64,000 nt of DNA from an uncultured Pelagibacteraceae bacterium (GCA_902597335.1 CACJXK010000005.1:1-64000), one strand, 5' to 3'; counted from the first letter of the stretch, positions 43,211-53,078 are shown. The notes: generated from the letters alone by a model not told the origin. Program-made: numbers and translations.

Positions 43211-44401
43211 ATGCAAAGTTTTAAACTTAACGAAACTGATATTCTATCCAATCAAGATTGGACGTTTCCGACTAATATTGCATATGGCCCAGGCAGATTG
43301 AAAGAAATAGGTGGTATATGTAATAATTTGGATATTAAAAACCCTTTGATCGTTACAGATAAAGGAAGCACAAAATTACCATTTATTGTAAATTTACAAA
43401 ATTATTTAAAAAGTTCTGATGTAAAATCAGATCTATTTTTTGATATATCTCCAAATCCAAGAGAAGATGAGGTTTCAAATGGTGTTAGTAAATTTAAAGA
43501 TGGAAACCATGATGCTATAATTGCAATCGGTGGAGGCAGTGCCATGGATGGAGGAAAATTAATTTGCCTCACAGCAAACAATGACGTTCCATTAAGAGAT
43601 TTTGAGTTTGAATTAACTCCGCCTATAATTAGCAAGGATAACCCATTCCCAAAAATTATAACTATTCCAACAACTGCTGGAACTGGAGCTGAAACAGAAA
43701 TTTCGGCTATGGTTACTTATTTAAAAGAAGGCATGAAATTTTGTATGTGGCATCCAGATGTTAGACCTTCCTTAGCATTGTTAGATCCAGAACTAACTAT
43801 TGGATTGCCAGCAAATTTAACGGCATGGACTGGCGCAGATGCTTTAATCCATGGTATAGAGGGTTATTGTGTTCCTGGTTTCAATCCAATGTGTGATGGT
43901 GCAGCGTTAGAGGGATTGTCATTAATATCAAAATCTTTAGTCACAGCTGTAGAAGATCCTAGCAATCTAGTTGCAAGAGGTGGAATGCATGTTGGATCTT
44001 GTTTAGCAGGAATTTCTTTTTTAAAAGGTTTAGGATTAGTACATGCTATTGCTCATATGGTTGGAGCCGAATACAACACTCATCACGGACTAACGAATGC
44101 AATAATATTACCTGTAGTTTTAAAATATAATCTACCAGGTATGGAAGAAAAAGTTAAAAGAATGTCTGAAGCAATGCAATTTAAAGATCATTCTGTAGAT
44201 GCATTTATATCAAACATTGAAAACATTCTTGATAGAATTAAAATTCCAAAAAGTTTAAGCGAAATTGGAGTCCCCGAGGATTGTGTTGATAGAATTGCTG
44301 AAAAATCAATGAAAGATCAAGCCTATGGACAAAATCCTAGAAAAGCAACTTTAGAAGAAATAAAGGAAATTACTCTAGCATCCATTAAAAAAGCTAGATA
44401 A
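43211..44401 (+). CDS. Iron-containing alcohol dehydrogenase
   Basis: This 396-residue Fe-ADH (group III) has the NAD-binding GGGSAMDGGK block (residues 107-116), the TIPTTAGTGAE motif, and iron ligands D210, H214 (GADALIHGIEGY), H278 and H292 (HAIAHMVGAEYNTHHG). Family substrates include 1,2-diols, butanol, 4-hydroxybutyrate and choline-like alcohols. It starts a plus-strand run with an amidase, a DMT transporter and a homocysteine methyltransferase, with gaps or overlaps of 13 bp or fewer. The specific substrate is not evident. Confidence 0.88.
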   Translation: MQSFKLNETDILSNQDWTFPTNIAYGPGRLKEIGGICNNLDIKNPLIVTDKGSTKLPFIVNLQNYLKSSDVKSDLFFDISPNPREDEVSNGVSKFKDGNHDAIIAIGGGSAMDGGKLICLTANNDVPLRDFEFELTPPIISKDNPFPKIITIPTTAGTGAETEISAMVTYLKEGMKFCMWHPDVRPSLALLDPELTIGLPANLTAWTGADALIHGIEGYCVPGFNPMCDGAALEGLSLISKSLVTAVEDPSNLVARGGMHVGSCLAGISFLKGLGLVHAIAHMVGAEYNTHHGLTNAIILPVVLKYNLPGMEEKVKRMSEAMQFKDHSVDAFISNIENILDRIKIPKSLSEIGVPEDCVDRIAEKSMKDQAYGQNPRKATLEEIKEITLASIKKAR

Positions 44402-44413
44402 TAGTAAATTCTC

Positions 44414-45832
44414 ATGCTTGAAAATAAATCAGTTAAAGAAATTATTTCTTTAATTAAGAAAAAGGATGTTTCAGTAAAAGAAATAGTTGGCTTATATTTT
44501 GAAAGAATAAAAAAATTTAATCCATCTTTGAATGCTATTGTTTCAATTAAGGATGAAGAAGAAATAATTAAAGAAGCCGAGATTAAGGACAAAAATTTTG
44601 ACGAAAATAAGCCGTTATTTGGCTTACCTCTTGCCTCTAAAGATTTGCTAGATGTAGTTGGTTTTCCAACTACTTATGGTTTTCCCGGATATAAAGATTA
44701 TTTTCCAAAAAAAAATTCTATAATTGTTGATCGTCAAATAGATGCTGGTGGAATAATAATTGGAAAAACAAATACTGCTGAATTAGGAGTGGGTGCTCAT
44801 ACAGCTAATAGATTATTTGGAATAACACCAAACATTTATGGAAATAGTCAATCATCAGGTGGATCAAGTGGTGGAGCTGGTGTTGCAGTTGCAGCAAACT
44901 TACTACCATTTGCTGATGGTACAGATATGATGGGTTCTTGTAGAACACCTGCTGCTTATGCAAATGTCTATGGTTTTAGACCAACACCAGGATTACTTCC
45001 CGATTATCGAACAAATGAAAAAAAGAAAAATCTTCCAGTTATTTCAACACCAGGATGTCTAGCCAGAACACCTGATGATATGTCTATTTTTTTAGATGTC
45101 ATAGTTGGAGAACATAAAGAAGATCCAATTTCTTTCAGTTTAGATAATTCTTTTAGTGAGGTTAATTTAAGTGACCAGGAATTTTCAAAAATAAAAATTG
45201 GATGGTTATCTGATATGAATGGTAATTATCAATATGATCCTGAGATAATTGAAATATGTAACAAACAACTTAACAATCTTGAAAAGCATAAAGTTATAAT
45301 TGAAAACTTAAAACCAAAAATAGATGCTCATAAATTATGGAATTGCTGGGGAACGTTGAGAGCAAAAAGTATTTATGAGGATATTATTACAATGAATATA
45401 AAAGATATTAATGAGATGACACCACAAGCGATATGGGAACACAATAAAGGTATCAAACTTACAGATGAAGATGTAAAATCTGCTCTTAACTCAAGAATTG
45501 AATTATCAAATGATGTAAATAGTTTATTTGGTGATTTTGATTTTTTAGCTTTACCATCTCAACAATCATTTCCTTTTGATAAAAATTTAAGACACCCAGA
45601 AGAAATTAATGATAAATTAATGGATACTTATCATAGATGGATTGAAATACATATATTTGCTAGTCTTTTTTACTTACCATCAATTTCTTTACCTATTGGT
45701 TTTAATAAAGAGGGATTTCCAATAGGTATTCAAATTATAGCAAAACAAAAAGAAGATTTAAAAGTGATATCTTTTGCAAAAAGATATGAAGAAATTTTTA
45801 ATTTTTCTAAAATTAAACCAAAATTAAACTAA
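44414..45832 (+). CDS. Amidase-signature hydrolase
   Basis: This 472-residue amidase-signature enzyme has K76 (ASKDLLD), a cis-Ser in GGSSGGAG (S151/S152) and the nucleophile S175 in DGTDMMGSCRTPA. The usual TGG before the nucleophile is replaced by MMG, suggesting a changed oxyanion pocket. Family members hydrolyse amides such as acetamide, indoleacetamide or peptide-like amides. It is co-directional with an Fe-ADH and its stop overlaps the DMT transporter start, so substrate entry or product efflux may be coupled (inference). Confidence 0.87.
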   Translation: MLENKSVKEIISLIKKKDVSVKEIVGLYFERIKKFNPSLNAIVSIKDEEEIIKEAEIKDKNFDENKPLFGLPLASKDLLDVVGFPTTYGFPGYKDYFPKKNSIIVDRQIDAGGIIIGKTNTAELGVGAHTANRLFGITPNIYGNSQSSGGSSGGAGVAVAANLLPFADGTDMMGSCRTPAAYANVYGFRPTPGLLPDYRTNEKKKNLPVISTPGCLARTPDDMSIFLDVIVGEHKEDPISFSLDNSFSEVNLSDQEFSKIKIGWLSDMNGNYQYDPEIIEICNKQLNNLEKHKVIIENLKPKIDAHKLWNCWGTLRAKSIYEDIITMNIKDINEMTPQAIWEHNKGIKLTDEDVKSALNSRIELSNDVNSLFGDFDFLALPSQQSFPFDKNLRHPEEINDKLMDTYHRWIEIHIFASLFYLPSISLPIGFNKEGFPIGIQIIAKQKEDLKVISFAKRYEEIFNFSKIKPKLN

Positions 45833-46725
45833 TGGTCAGACACAAACATCATTTTAAAATAGCTTTTGCATTAGCAATAGCTGCTGGATCATGGGGAGTT
45901 TATTGGCTACCTCAAAGAATTTTAGAAGATGGGGGACTTACTGGAGGTTGGGGAACAATTTCTCAAATGATGATCGGAATTTTATTACTTACACCCATCT
46001 CTTTGTGGAGAAAGTATAAAGGTCGTACATCTGGTTTAGAAATTCCTTTTGTTGGTTTTTTAACGGGGAGTGGTTTTATATGTTACGCATTAAGTTTCTT
46101 GCTTACAGATGTTGTACGAGCATTGATCATGTTTTACATGATACCTGTCTGGACGACTATTTTTGAAATATATTTTTTAAAAAAAAGACCAGGTTTAGAA
46201 AGAGTTTTAACTTTAAGCTTAGCACTTGGGGGTTTGTGGGTAGTTTTCAGTCAATCTAATATCATACCATTACCACAAAATGCAGGAGATTGGTTGGCAT
46301 TACTAGGAGGTGTGCTATTTGGGGCTGGGTTAGTGCGTTTAGAAATTTCCAAAACAGACGGCGTCTTTCCGGTAATCTTTTCTTTCTTCGTTTATGGGAC
46401 AATATTTAATATTTTTGCTGGCTTTATTTTAAAAGATTACTTAGGACCGATGCCACCGATTGAAGCTTTTGCATCAATGTTTACTTTTTTAGTTCTTATT
46501 TCAGTATTTTATTTTATTCCTACCGGAGTAGTTATAATGTGGTCTCCATCTGTTTTAGGTGCAGGCCTTTGTGCAATATTATATTTAAGCGAAATAGTAG
46601 TTGGAGTTATATCGGCTGGTATTTTAACAGATGAAACATTTGGTTGGAGAGAAGTTGTTGGAAGTACAATGATTGTTGTAGGAGGAGTATTAGCTGTTGT
46701 TCTAGCACCAAAAGAAGAAAAATAG
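45832..46725 (+). CDS. EamA/DMT family transporter
   Basis: This 297-residue DMT transporter with ten predicted helices has the first-repeat block AFALAIAAGSWGVYWLPQRI and the second-repeat IPTGVVIMWSPSVLGAGLCA. It begins inside the amidase stop and the methyltransferase ATG follows its stop directly, so it belongs to a tightly coupled unit. The first repeat differs from the other DMT proteins here, so this is probably a separate subfamily. The substrate is unknown. Confidence 0.8.
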   Translation: MVRHKHHFKIAFALAIAAGSWGVYWLPQRILEDGGLTGGWGTISQMMIGILLLTPISLWRKYKGRTSGLEIPFVGFLTGSGFICYALSFLLTDVVRALIMFYMIPVWTTIFEIYFLKKRPGLERVLTLSLALGGLWVVFSQSNIIPLPQNAGDWLALLGGVLFGAGLVRLEISKTDGVFPVIFSFFVYGTIFNIFAGFILKDYLGPMPPIEAFASMFTFLVLISVFYFIPTGVVIMWSPSVLGAGLCAILYLSEIVVGVISAGILTDETFGWREVVGSTMIVVGGVLAVVLAPKEEK

Positions 46726-47715
46726 ATGCTTTTTAAAGAAAAGTTTAAATCAAATTCAAAAATATTCTTAGATGGTGGAAATGGGTCTGAGATTGCAAAT
46801 TTAGGAGGTGAGATGACACCAGCTTTTTCTGCATTAGCAACAATCTCAGCGCCAGAAATTGTAAGACAAGTTCATGAAAATTTTATGGATGCAGGTTGTG
46901 ATCTTATTACAGCAAACACTTTTAGCACCACTAGACACAATATGAATAGTATTAATAGAGGTGATGAAACAAAAGAGTTTATTGTTAGATCTGTAGAAAT
47001 AGCCAAAAAGGCAATTAAGAATAAAAGGAAAGAAAATATAGTTGGAATAGCAGGCAGTATGTCGAATTTTTTCTCATTAAAAGAAAATGAATTTGTTCCA
47101 GATCCAAAGTACTTACCTTCATTTAGAGAGGAAGAGAGAAATTATAAAGAGGCTGCTAAAATCTTAAAAGAAGAAGGAGTAGATGTTTTAATTCTAGAAA
47201 TGATATTAGATATAGATCACTCAAAAATCTTACTTAACTCTGCATTAGAAACTGGTTTACCTGTTTGGGTTGGACTAAGTTGCTGTATAAGCAAGTTCGA
47301 TAATAACGTAATTGGAAGAAATTTTAGAGCTGAAAAAGAAAAATCACTTATTTATGATGAAAGTATATACATAGAGCAACCAAAATTTATTCCTGATGAT
47401 AAGATTGTTCTTTTAGATGATATTATGAAATCTCTAACAAATATGGGCGGAGATGTTTATGGTATTATGCATACTTGGCTTGTTGATGCATTTGATGGAT
47501 TGAAGGTGATTAAAAATAATTGGCAGGGTCCAATTATGTTTTATCCAGAAATACATAAGTTTGATACAAAAACACATAAGGCAATAGTGACCTACACAGA
47601 GGATGAATTTACTGATGAATGTGGAAAACTAATTGATGACCAAATTCAAATTATTGGAGGATGTTGTGGTGTTACAGATAATCATCTTAAAAAATTAATT
47701 TCAAGGTATTCTTAA
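46726..47715 (+). CDS. Homocysteine S-methyltransferase family protein (copy 1)
   Basis: This 329-residue protein has the S-methyltransferase TIM barrel. The start ILDGGNG-like segment (IFLDGGNGSEIANLGG), VHENFMDAGCDLITANTFS and the zinc-binding cysteines C186 or C187 (GLSCC) and C313-C314 (IGGCCG) are present. These enzymes move a methyl group from betaine, S-methylmethionine or DMSP-like donors to homocysteine. In a betaine-rich locus, betaine or dimethylglycine is a plausible donor (inference). It is a paralogue of the protein at 49349. The two are convergent with msrA and the serine hydrolase between. Confidence 0.83.
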   Translation: MLFKEKFKSNSKIFLDGGNGSEIANLGGEMTPAFSALATISAPEIVRQVHENFMDAGCDLITANTFSTTRHNMNSINRGDETKEFIVRSVEIAKKAIKNKRKENIVGIAGSMSNFFSLKENEFVPDPKYLPSFREEERNYKEAAKILKEEGVDVLILEMILDIDHSKILLNSALETGLPVWVGLSCCISKFDNNVIGRNFRAEKEKSLIYDESIYIEQPKFIPDDKIVLLDDIMKSLTNMGGDVYGIMHTWLVDAFDGLKVIKNNWQGPIMFYPEIHKFDTKTHKAIVTYTEDEFTDECGKLIDDQIQIIGGCCGVTDNHLKKLISRYS

Positions 47716-47723
47716 TTTAAATA

Positions 47724-48881
47724 TTAATTATTAACTAAATTTATCAACATATTAATCATATCAACTTTATAACTCTCTTTTGTTGCAGATTTTGTTTCCA
47801 ATACTGAAAAAAATGCAGCAACTTTGCCAGTTTTAAAATTTGTTGCTAAAAACTGACCTCCATATCCAGAGTGTCCAATCATGTTGCCAGACACCATTGT
47901 TGAATTTGAGTAATACAAATATTTATTTTTTGACAATTCCATGTATTTAGGTCCTAAATTTTTAATTGTTTTGTCAAAATAAGAAGATGATCCAACTTTT
48001 CTATTTCCAACCCCCAGACCTTTTCTAGCAAAAAGCAAACCCATTCTTAAAAAATCCCTAGCAATTAAACAACCACCACCAGACATCCATGGCATCCCAT
48101 ATCTATCAGAAGCAATATATAAGCCTTCTTCAAAGCCAGCAGCTTCAACTGCCGATAATACCCAATCTCTTAAAGTTCTTCCACTTACCTTTTCTACAAT
48201 TAATCCCACTACATCAGTATTCGCTGATTTATAAAATGCATATTCAGAACTATTTATTAAACTTTTGTTTTTAATTTTTTTAATTGAATTTAAATATTCC
48301 TCTTGGCTTAAATGATTTTTTAAATTTTTTGGTAGTCTCCAACCTCCAACTGGCTCATGTAAAAATGAGGAAGAATATGCTTTAGTATAGTCTTCTGTAT
48401 AGGAATTTATAATATTCATATTTAAAACATCTTGTATTCTTGCTTCAGCGTAACCACTTCCAATTTTAGGCAAATAATGTAAAACTTTTTTATTCAAATC
48501 TATTGATTTATTTTTAACAAGTTCACCAACAAATAAGTTAATAAACATTTTAGTTATTGACATTATCGTCTGCGGTTGATTTCTTTTGAAATCTTTAGCA
48601 TATTTTTCAAATAATATATTTTGACCTTTGCCAACGATTAACGAGCAAAAAGATTTATTTTTGATCATTTTTTTAACCAATGGTATTTTACTAATTTTAT
48701 TATTAGGTTTTGACTTTAGTCTTAAAACTAGATCAGATCTTAAATAAAGACTGTACCGATTTATTTTATGTAAATTTCTATACCCAAATCTTCTAGTTTT
48801 TGGAAGATTCCATAAAGCCTTATTATCTTTAATTGTTTCTAACTCAGGATTTTTAACAGAAGCTAATTTTTTTATTTTCAA
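47724..48881 (-). CDS. Serine hydrolase (class C beta-lactamase/esterase family)
   Basis: This 385-residue protein has the SxxK motif at S108-I-T-K111 and a YxxN-like motif in FYKSANTDVVGLIVEK. A GHSGYGGQ block near the C-terminus takes the place of the KTG strand. It lacks an obvious signal peptide, so it is probably a cytoplasmic or peripheral esterase/amidase rather than a true beta-lactamase. It overlaps msrA by 4 bp on the same strand. The substrate is unknown. Confidence 0.78.
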   Translation of the reverse strand: MKIKKLASVKNPELETIKDNKALWNLPKTRRFGYRNLHKINRYSLYLRSDLVLRLKSKPNNKISKIPLVKKMIKNKSFCSLIVGKGQNILFEKYAKDFKRNQPQTIMSITKMFINLFVGELVKNKSIDLNKKVLHYLPKIGSGYAEARIQDVLNMNIINSYTEDYTKAYSSSFLHEPVGGWRLPKNLKNHLSQEEYLNSIKKIKNKSLINSSEYAFYKSANTDVVGLIVEKVSGRTLRDWVLSAVEAAGFEEGLYIASDRYGMPWMSGGGCLIARDFLRMGLLFARKGLGVGNRKVGSSSYFDKTIKNLGPKYMELSKNKYLYYSNSTMVSGNMIGHSGYGGQFLATNFKTGKVAAFFSVLETKSATKESYKVDMINMLINLVNN

Positions 48882-49330
48882 TATTTTAGAGATTTTTTTT
48901 GTTCGTATTTCTGGTGATATCCTTCTGCTTTACAATAATTTTTTTCCTTGGATATTTTTGTTGATACCTTACCATCCAATTTTTTATTCACTTCGTTTAA
49001 CACCTTTTCAGCAATCCTTTTTTCTTCGTCAGTATTATAAAATATTTCTGATCTATATTGAATTCCTACATAAGTACCTTGCCGATTTACTTGAGTAGAG
49101 TCGTGCAATTCAAAAAATAGGTTAACCATGTCCTCATATGATTTTTCTTTTTCATCATATTGTACTTTTACAACTTCAATATGACCAGTGTCACCCCCGC
49201 ACACAGCTTTATAGGTTACATTAGGATCATCCCCTCCACAGTAACCACATTCAGTAGAGATTATACCGCTAATACCTTCGTACTTAGTTTCATCCCAGAA
49301 ACAACCAATACCACCAATAAATGTTTTCAT
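48878..49330 (-). CDS. msrA: Peptide methionine sulfoxide reductase MsrA
   Basis: This 150-residue MsrA has the catalytic C10 in G-C-F-W and the conserved GYCGG and GHIEVVKVQYD blocks. The C-terminal KNYCKAEGYHQKY carries a likely recycling Cys. It reduces methionine-S-sulfoxide in proteins and free methionine sulfoxide. The W-D-E after the active site differs from the usual W-x-x-E arrangement but the rest is typical. It lies between the serine hydrolase and the second homocysteine methyltransferase, so methionine repair and methionine synthesis genes are neighbours. Confidence 0.9.
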   Translation of the reverse strand: MKTFIGGIGCFWDETKYEGISGIISTECGYCGGDDPNVTYKAVCGGDTGHIEVVKVQYDEKEKSYEDMVNLFFELHDSTQVNRQGTYVGIQYRSEIFYNTDEEKRIAEKVLNEVNKKLDGKVSTKISKEKNYCKAEGYHQKYEQKKSLKY

Positions 49331-49348
49331 TACTTTTTAATTTATACT

Positions 49349-50263
49349 TTAGTTTTTTAAAATTGAAATGGCTTTAATTTCATCAACTCCTATTCCACAA
49401 CAGCCACCTATAATTTGAGCTCCATCTTTAATCCACGTTTTTACTTCATTCAAATAATCATCAGGAGTCATATCATCTATAAATCTCCAATGTGGTTTTT
49501 CATAATATCCTTTATTTGGATACGCTCCTATAACTCCATCAAAATTTTCTCTTGCAGTTTTTATTGCCTTACCTGTGGTTTTAATATCAGAATGAGCTAC
49601 TAAAATTGGACCGTTATGAATTTTTTTGAAATTATTTATAGATATTTCAAAATTTTCATAAACATGAGTATCAGAATCAATTGTATCATTATATCCAAGC
49701 ATTATTTGATTTTGATCATTCGTTACACATGATACTGACAACCAAACTGGTATATTTATTTTTGTAGAACAGTTTAACATTGTTTCCACAATATCTGCCT
49801 GAGAAGACATAGCCTCTAAAATAATTAAATCTACTCCTTCACCTGATAAAATTTTTAGTTGCTCATCAAAACCAGGTATCATTGCTTTTACTCCAAGTTT
49901 ATAAAAATTACCAAAAGTTGAAACGCTTCCAGCAAGAGCAACATCTTTATTTAAATTTTTAATTGCTTCTTTTGCAACTTGAACACTTTTTCTATTAAAA
50001 TCCTCAATCGAGTCTTCATAACCATACTGTCTCATCGATATAGGTGTAGTACTATATGTATTGGTAGTTATTACATCAGCGCCCGCATTTATATAATCTT
50101 CATGAATTTTTCTTACTAATTCTGGATGATCTACTGAGCATTTTCCACACCACATTTTTTCATCCATTTTAGCGCCATTCTTTTCTAATTCAGCACCCAT
50201 TCCTCCATCTAAAATAATAGTTTTTTTATTTTCTAATTTTTCATGAATTGATGAATAAGACAT
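49349..50263 (-). CDS. Homocysteine S-methyltransferase family protein (copy 2)
   Basis: This 304-residue TIM-barrel methyltransferase has TIILDGGMGAELEKNGA at its start, VITTNTYSTT, the zinc Cys in WLSVSCVT and the IIGGCCG pair near the C-terminus. I chose the ATG at 50263 over a longer frame reaching 50359, because the extra 32 residues overlap the VOC gene and have no family character. The ATG is 4 bp after the VOC stop. The methyl donor is unknown; betaine-like or sulfonium donors are likely from family knowledge. Confidence 0.83.
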   Translation of the reverse strand: MSYSSIHEKLENKKTIILDGGMGAELEKNGAKMDEKMWCGKCSVDHPELVRKIHEDYINAGADVITTNTYSTTPISMRQYGYEDSIEDFNRKSVQVAKEAIKNLNKDVALAGSVSTFGNFYKLGVKAMIPGFDEQLKILSGEGVDLIILEAMSSQADIVETMLNCSTKINIPVWLSVSCVTNDQNQIMLGYNDTIDSDTHVYENFEISINNFKKIHNGPILVAHSDIKTTGKAIKTARENFDGVIGAYPNKGYYEKPHWRFIDDMTPDDYLNEVKTWIKDGAQIIGGCCGIGVDEIKAISILKN

Positions 50264-50267
50264 AGTG

Positions 50268-50654
50268 TTATTCCTTGCTATTTGTAAAGGTGCAAATTTT
50301 ATTTCCATCAAGATCACGAACGTAAGAATAATAAACTCCTGATCCCTCTGGTCTTTCACCTCCTGATCCTTCGCTAGTACCTCCAGCTTTTAGTCCTGTT
50401 TCGTGAAATCTATCAACAATAACTCTTGAAGATGTTATAAATGATATTTGTGTTCCATTTCCAAAAGTTGCTTCTTTTTTATTAAACGGTTTTGTGATGT
50501 AAAACTCTATTTCGTTTGTATCTTTCTTTCCATATGCAGCATAATCATTTTCTACAGTTTCGTTTCTTGTTAGCCCAATAACTCCCAAAACTTCATCATA
50601 AAACTTAATGGCAGCATCTAAATTATTTGTTCCTACCATTACATAACCAATCAT
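50268..50654 (-). CDS. Glyoxalase/VOC-superfamily protein
   Basis: This 128-residue VOC-fold protein has the N-terminal MVGTNNLDAAIKFYDEVLG and the C-terminal GVYYSYVRDLDGNKICTF, both typical of glyoxalase/bleomycin-resistance/dioxygenase proteins. The C-terminal motif contains the metal-site region (RDLDGN). Function is not specific: lactoylglutathione lyase-like, epimerase or sequestration roles are all possible. It lies between an aldehyde dehydrogenase and a methyltransferase on the same strand with short gaps. Confidence 0.82.
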   Translation of the reverse strand: MIGYVMVGTNNLDAAIKFYDEVLGVIGLTRNETVENDYAAYGKKDTNEIEFYITKPFNKKEATFGNGTQISFITSSRVIVDRFHETGLKAGGTSEGSGGERPEGSGVYYSYVRDLDGNKICTFTNSKE

Positions 50655-50684
50655 CTCAACCTCAATTATTTTGAATATAATTTT

Positions 50685-52115
50685 TTAATTCCAACCAGTA
50701 ATTGCCTTAACCTCTAGGTATTCAGTAAAACCCCATAGTCCACCCTCTCGACCATTTCCTGATTGCTTAAATCCTCCAAAAGGTGCTCCAGTTTCGGCTC
50801 CTTGACCGTTGATATAGACTGTTCCTGCTCTTACTTTTCTTGCTACTCTTTTTGCTTTTTCTTTATCTTCAGTTTGTAAATAGTTACCTAATCCGTAAGA
50901 TGTATCATTTGTAATTTTTATTGCCTCTTCTTCTGTATCAAATGGAATAATTGAAAGTACTGGACCAAATATTTCTTCTCTAGCAATTTTCATATCGTTG
51001 TTGACGTCTATAAAAATCGTAGGTTTAACAAAATATCCCTTATTAAGACCATTTGGTAGATCGGGCCCACCGGCAGCAAGAGTTGCACCTTCTTTAATTC
51101 CCTCATTAATAAGATTAATAACTTTATCATATTGAGCTTTGGACACTAAGGGTCCAATGTGATCGCCTTTTTTAGATGCCACGTCTACTTTAATTTTATT
51201 TGCTTCATCTACAGCCTCTTTTACCGCTCTATCATAAATTGATCTTTGAACTAGCATTCGTGTTGGAGCATCACAAGATTGTCCAGTGTTACTCATTATA
51301 GTTCTAACTCCGTCCCTTACAGCATCTGGATAAGAGTCCTCAAAAACTATATTTCCACCTTTACCGCCAAGTTCAAGTGTGACCTTCTTAATTGTGTCAG
51401 CTGCATTTTTCTGTATTAATTTCCCTGCTCTTGTAGATCCTGTAAAGGAGACCATATCAATATCTGGATGACCAGATATATGATTCCCAACTACTTCACC
51501 GTTACCATTAACTAAATTGAACACACCTGGAGGAAATCCAGCTTCGTCAATTATTTCCGCAAACAAAACACCTGATACTGGAGCCACTTCTGATGGTTTT
51601 AAAATCATTGTGCAACCTGCTGCAAGCGCTGGTATAACTTTTAGTACTATTTGGTTCATTGGATAATTCCATGGCGTTATTAATCCGCAAACTCCAATTG
51701 GCTCATATCTAATTTGATTGTTTGATTTTGGATCAAACTGATGTTCAAAATTAAAATCTTTTAAAATATCTATTACATTTTTAGATATATCCGCCCCCAT
51801 TTTAGTATGTATCTCTGATGCAAAATCTAATGGCGCACCCATTTCCATTGATTGTGCTTCAACCATTTCATCCCATCTTCTATTATAAATTTCACAAAAT
51901 TTTTCTAATAATTTTATTCTTTCATCTTTCGAGGTTTCTCTCCAGGTTTCAAATGCCACTTTAGCAGCACTTACAGCTTTATCTGTATCTTCAATTGATC
52001 CTAAAGATATTACAGCAAAAGCCTCCTCGGTTGATGGATCAATTACATCAAAATCATTAGGTTTAATCGGTGCAACCCATTTTCCGTTTATATAAAAATT
52101 TTTCTTTTCAATCAT
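50685..52115 (-). CDS. NAD(P)-dependent aldehyde dehydrogenase
   Basis: This 476-residue ALDH has N150 (ITPWNYPMNQ), K173 (ILKPSE), the general base E248 (LELGGKGG) and the nucleophile C281 (NTGQSCDAPTR). It is of normal length. It is distinct from the ALDH at 16793 in the region around the nucleophile. Family members near beta-hydroxyacid dehydrogenases often oxidise small aldehydes. It is 30 bp upstream of VOC and 21 bp downstream of the beta-hydroxyacid dehydrogenase. Confidence 0.88.
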   Translation of the reverse strand: MIEKKNFYINGKWVAPIKPNDFDVIDPSTEEAFAVISLGSIEDTDKAVSAAKVAFETWRETSKDERIKLLEKFCEIYNRRWDEMVEAQSMEMGAPLDFASEIHTKMGADISKNVIDILKDFNFEHQFDPKSNNQIRYEPIGVCGLITPWNYPMNQIVLKVIPALAAGCTMILKPSEVAPVSGVLFAEIIDEAGFPPGVFNLVNGNGEVVGNHISGHPDIDMVSFTGSTRAGKLIQKNAADTIKKVTLELGGKGGNIVFEDSYPDAVRDGVRTIMSNTGQSCDAPTRMLVQRSIYDRAVKEAVDEANKIKVDVASKKGDHIGPLVSKAQYDKVINLINEGIKEGATLAAGGPDLPNGLNKGYFVKPTIFIDVNNDMKIAREEIFGPVLSIIPFDTEEEAIKITNDTSYGLGNYLQTEDKEKAKRVARKVRAGTVYINGQGAETGAPFGGFKQSGNGREGGLWGFTEYLEVKAITGWN

Positions 52116-52136
52116 AAATGTACTTTAACACAGAAT

Positions 52137-53078
52137 TTAAATTTCATAACCTTTTTCTTCAGGATCATTATCTGTTAACTCCTCAGGAAACCCTTCAGCT
52201 CTAAAATCAATTTTATTCAGATCTTCCATTCTTTTTACTATCATTGAAGACCAAGCTCTTGAGCCATATTTTTTTTGACCATCTTTAAATATTTCAACTA
52301 TTTTAGGAGAAATTTCCAAAGGTGCATTTAATTTTTTTGCGAGTTCATCAAATAGACCCGTATCTTTTAAAACAAGGTCCATCGTAAAATTTATATTATA
52401 AGAGCCATTTAAAATAACTTGGCTCTCAGTTTCATGAACAAATGAATTTCCTGATGACACAGCAATTCCTTTATAAGCTTTCGAAAGATCTAAGTTTGAT
52501 TTTTTAGCTACTGTCCATGCCTCCCCAAGAGCAACCAAATGTGTGGAGGCTAAATAATTTGTAATTACTTTAAGAACAGACGCTGTGCCCAATTCTCCTG
52601 TGTGTAGTATTTTACGCCCCATTACTGTTAAAGCAGGCAAAATATTTTCAAACGCATCCCTGTCTCCACCTACAAATATTGCTATATTTCCTGAGGCTGC
52701 TCTATGGCATCCTCCACTTACTGGACCATCTAAAGGTATTGCTTTTTTTTCGATTACTTTTTTACCAATTCTTTTTACCTCTGATTCATCAGTGGTACTC
52801 ATTTCCAACCATATTTTATTTTCAGAAAGACCTTCTAATATTCCGTTTTGACCTTCCATCACCTCCGCACAAATTTCAGGAGAAGGAAGGCAAGTTATTA
52901 TTAAATCAACTTCCTCAGCTAGTTCTTTAGCAGAGTTTGCTATTTTAGCCCCCAAAGCTTCAAATTGTTTTGTTAAATTTTTATCTAAATCTCTAACTGT
53001 TAAATTAAATTTATTCCTCAATAAACTCCCAGCTAGTTTTCCTCCAACATTTCCCAAGCCAATAAATCCTATCTTCAT
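52137..53078 (-). CDS. NAD(P)-dependent beta-hydroxyacid dehydrogenase
   Basis: This 313-residue enzyme of the 3-hydroxyisobutyrate/tartronate-semialdehyde dehydrogenase family has the Rossmann start GFIGLGNVGGKLA, the substrate motif DGPVSGGCHRAASG and the catalytic Lys region in LKVITNYLASTH. The substrate is a C3-C4 beta-hydroxy acid. Its start overlaps the DMT transporter stop by 1 bp. With the adjacent ALDH this forms an alcohol-aldehyde-acid oxidation pair (inference). The exact substrate is open. Confidence 0.86.
   Translation of the reverse strand: MKIGFIGLGNVGGKLAGSLLRNKFNLTVRDLDKNLTKQFEALGAKIANSAKELAEEVDLIITCLPSPEICAEVMEGQNGILEGLSENKIWLEMSTTDESEVKRIGKKVIEKKAIPLDGPVSGGCHRAASGNIAIFVGGDRDAFENILPALTVMGRKILHTGELGTASVLKVITNYLASTHLVALGEAWTVAKKSNLDLSKAYKGIAVSSGNSFVHETESQVILNGSYNINFTMDLVLKDTGLFDELAKKLNAPLEISPKIVEIFKDGQKKYGSRAWSSMIVKRMEDLNKIDFRAEGFPEELTDNDPEEKGYEI

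Noticed and set aside
50264..50359. N-terminal extension of the second homocysteine methyltransferase
   Set aside because: The extra 32 codons overlap the VOC gene, have no family similarity, and a Met at 50263 sits at the expected position 4 bp after the VOC stop.
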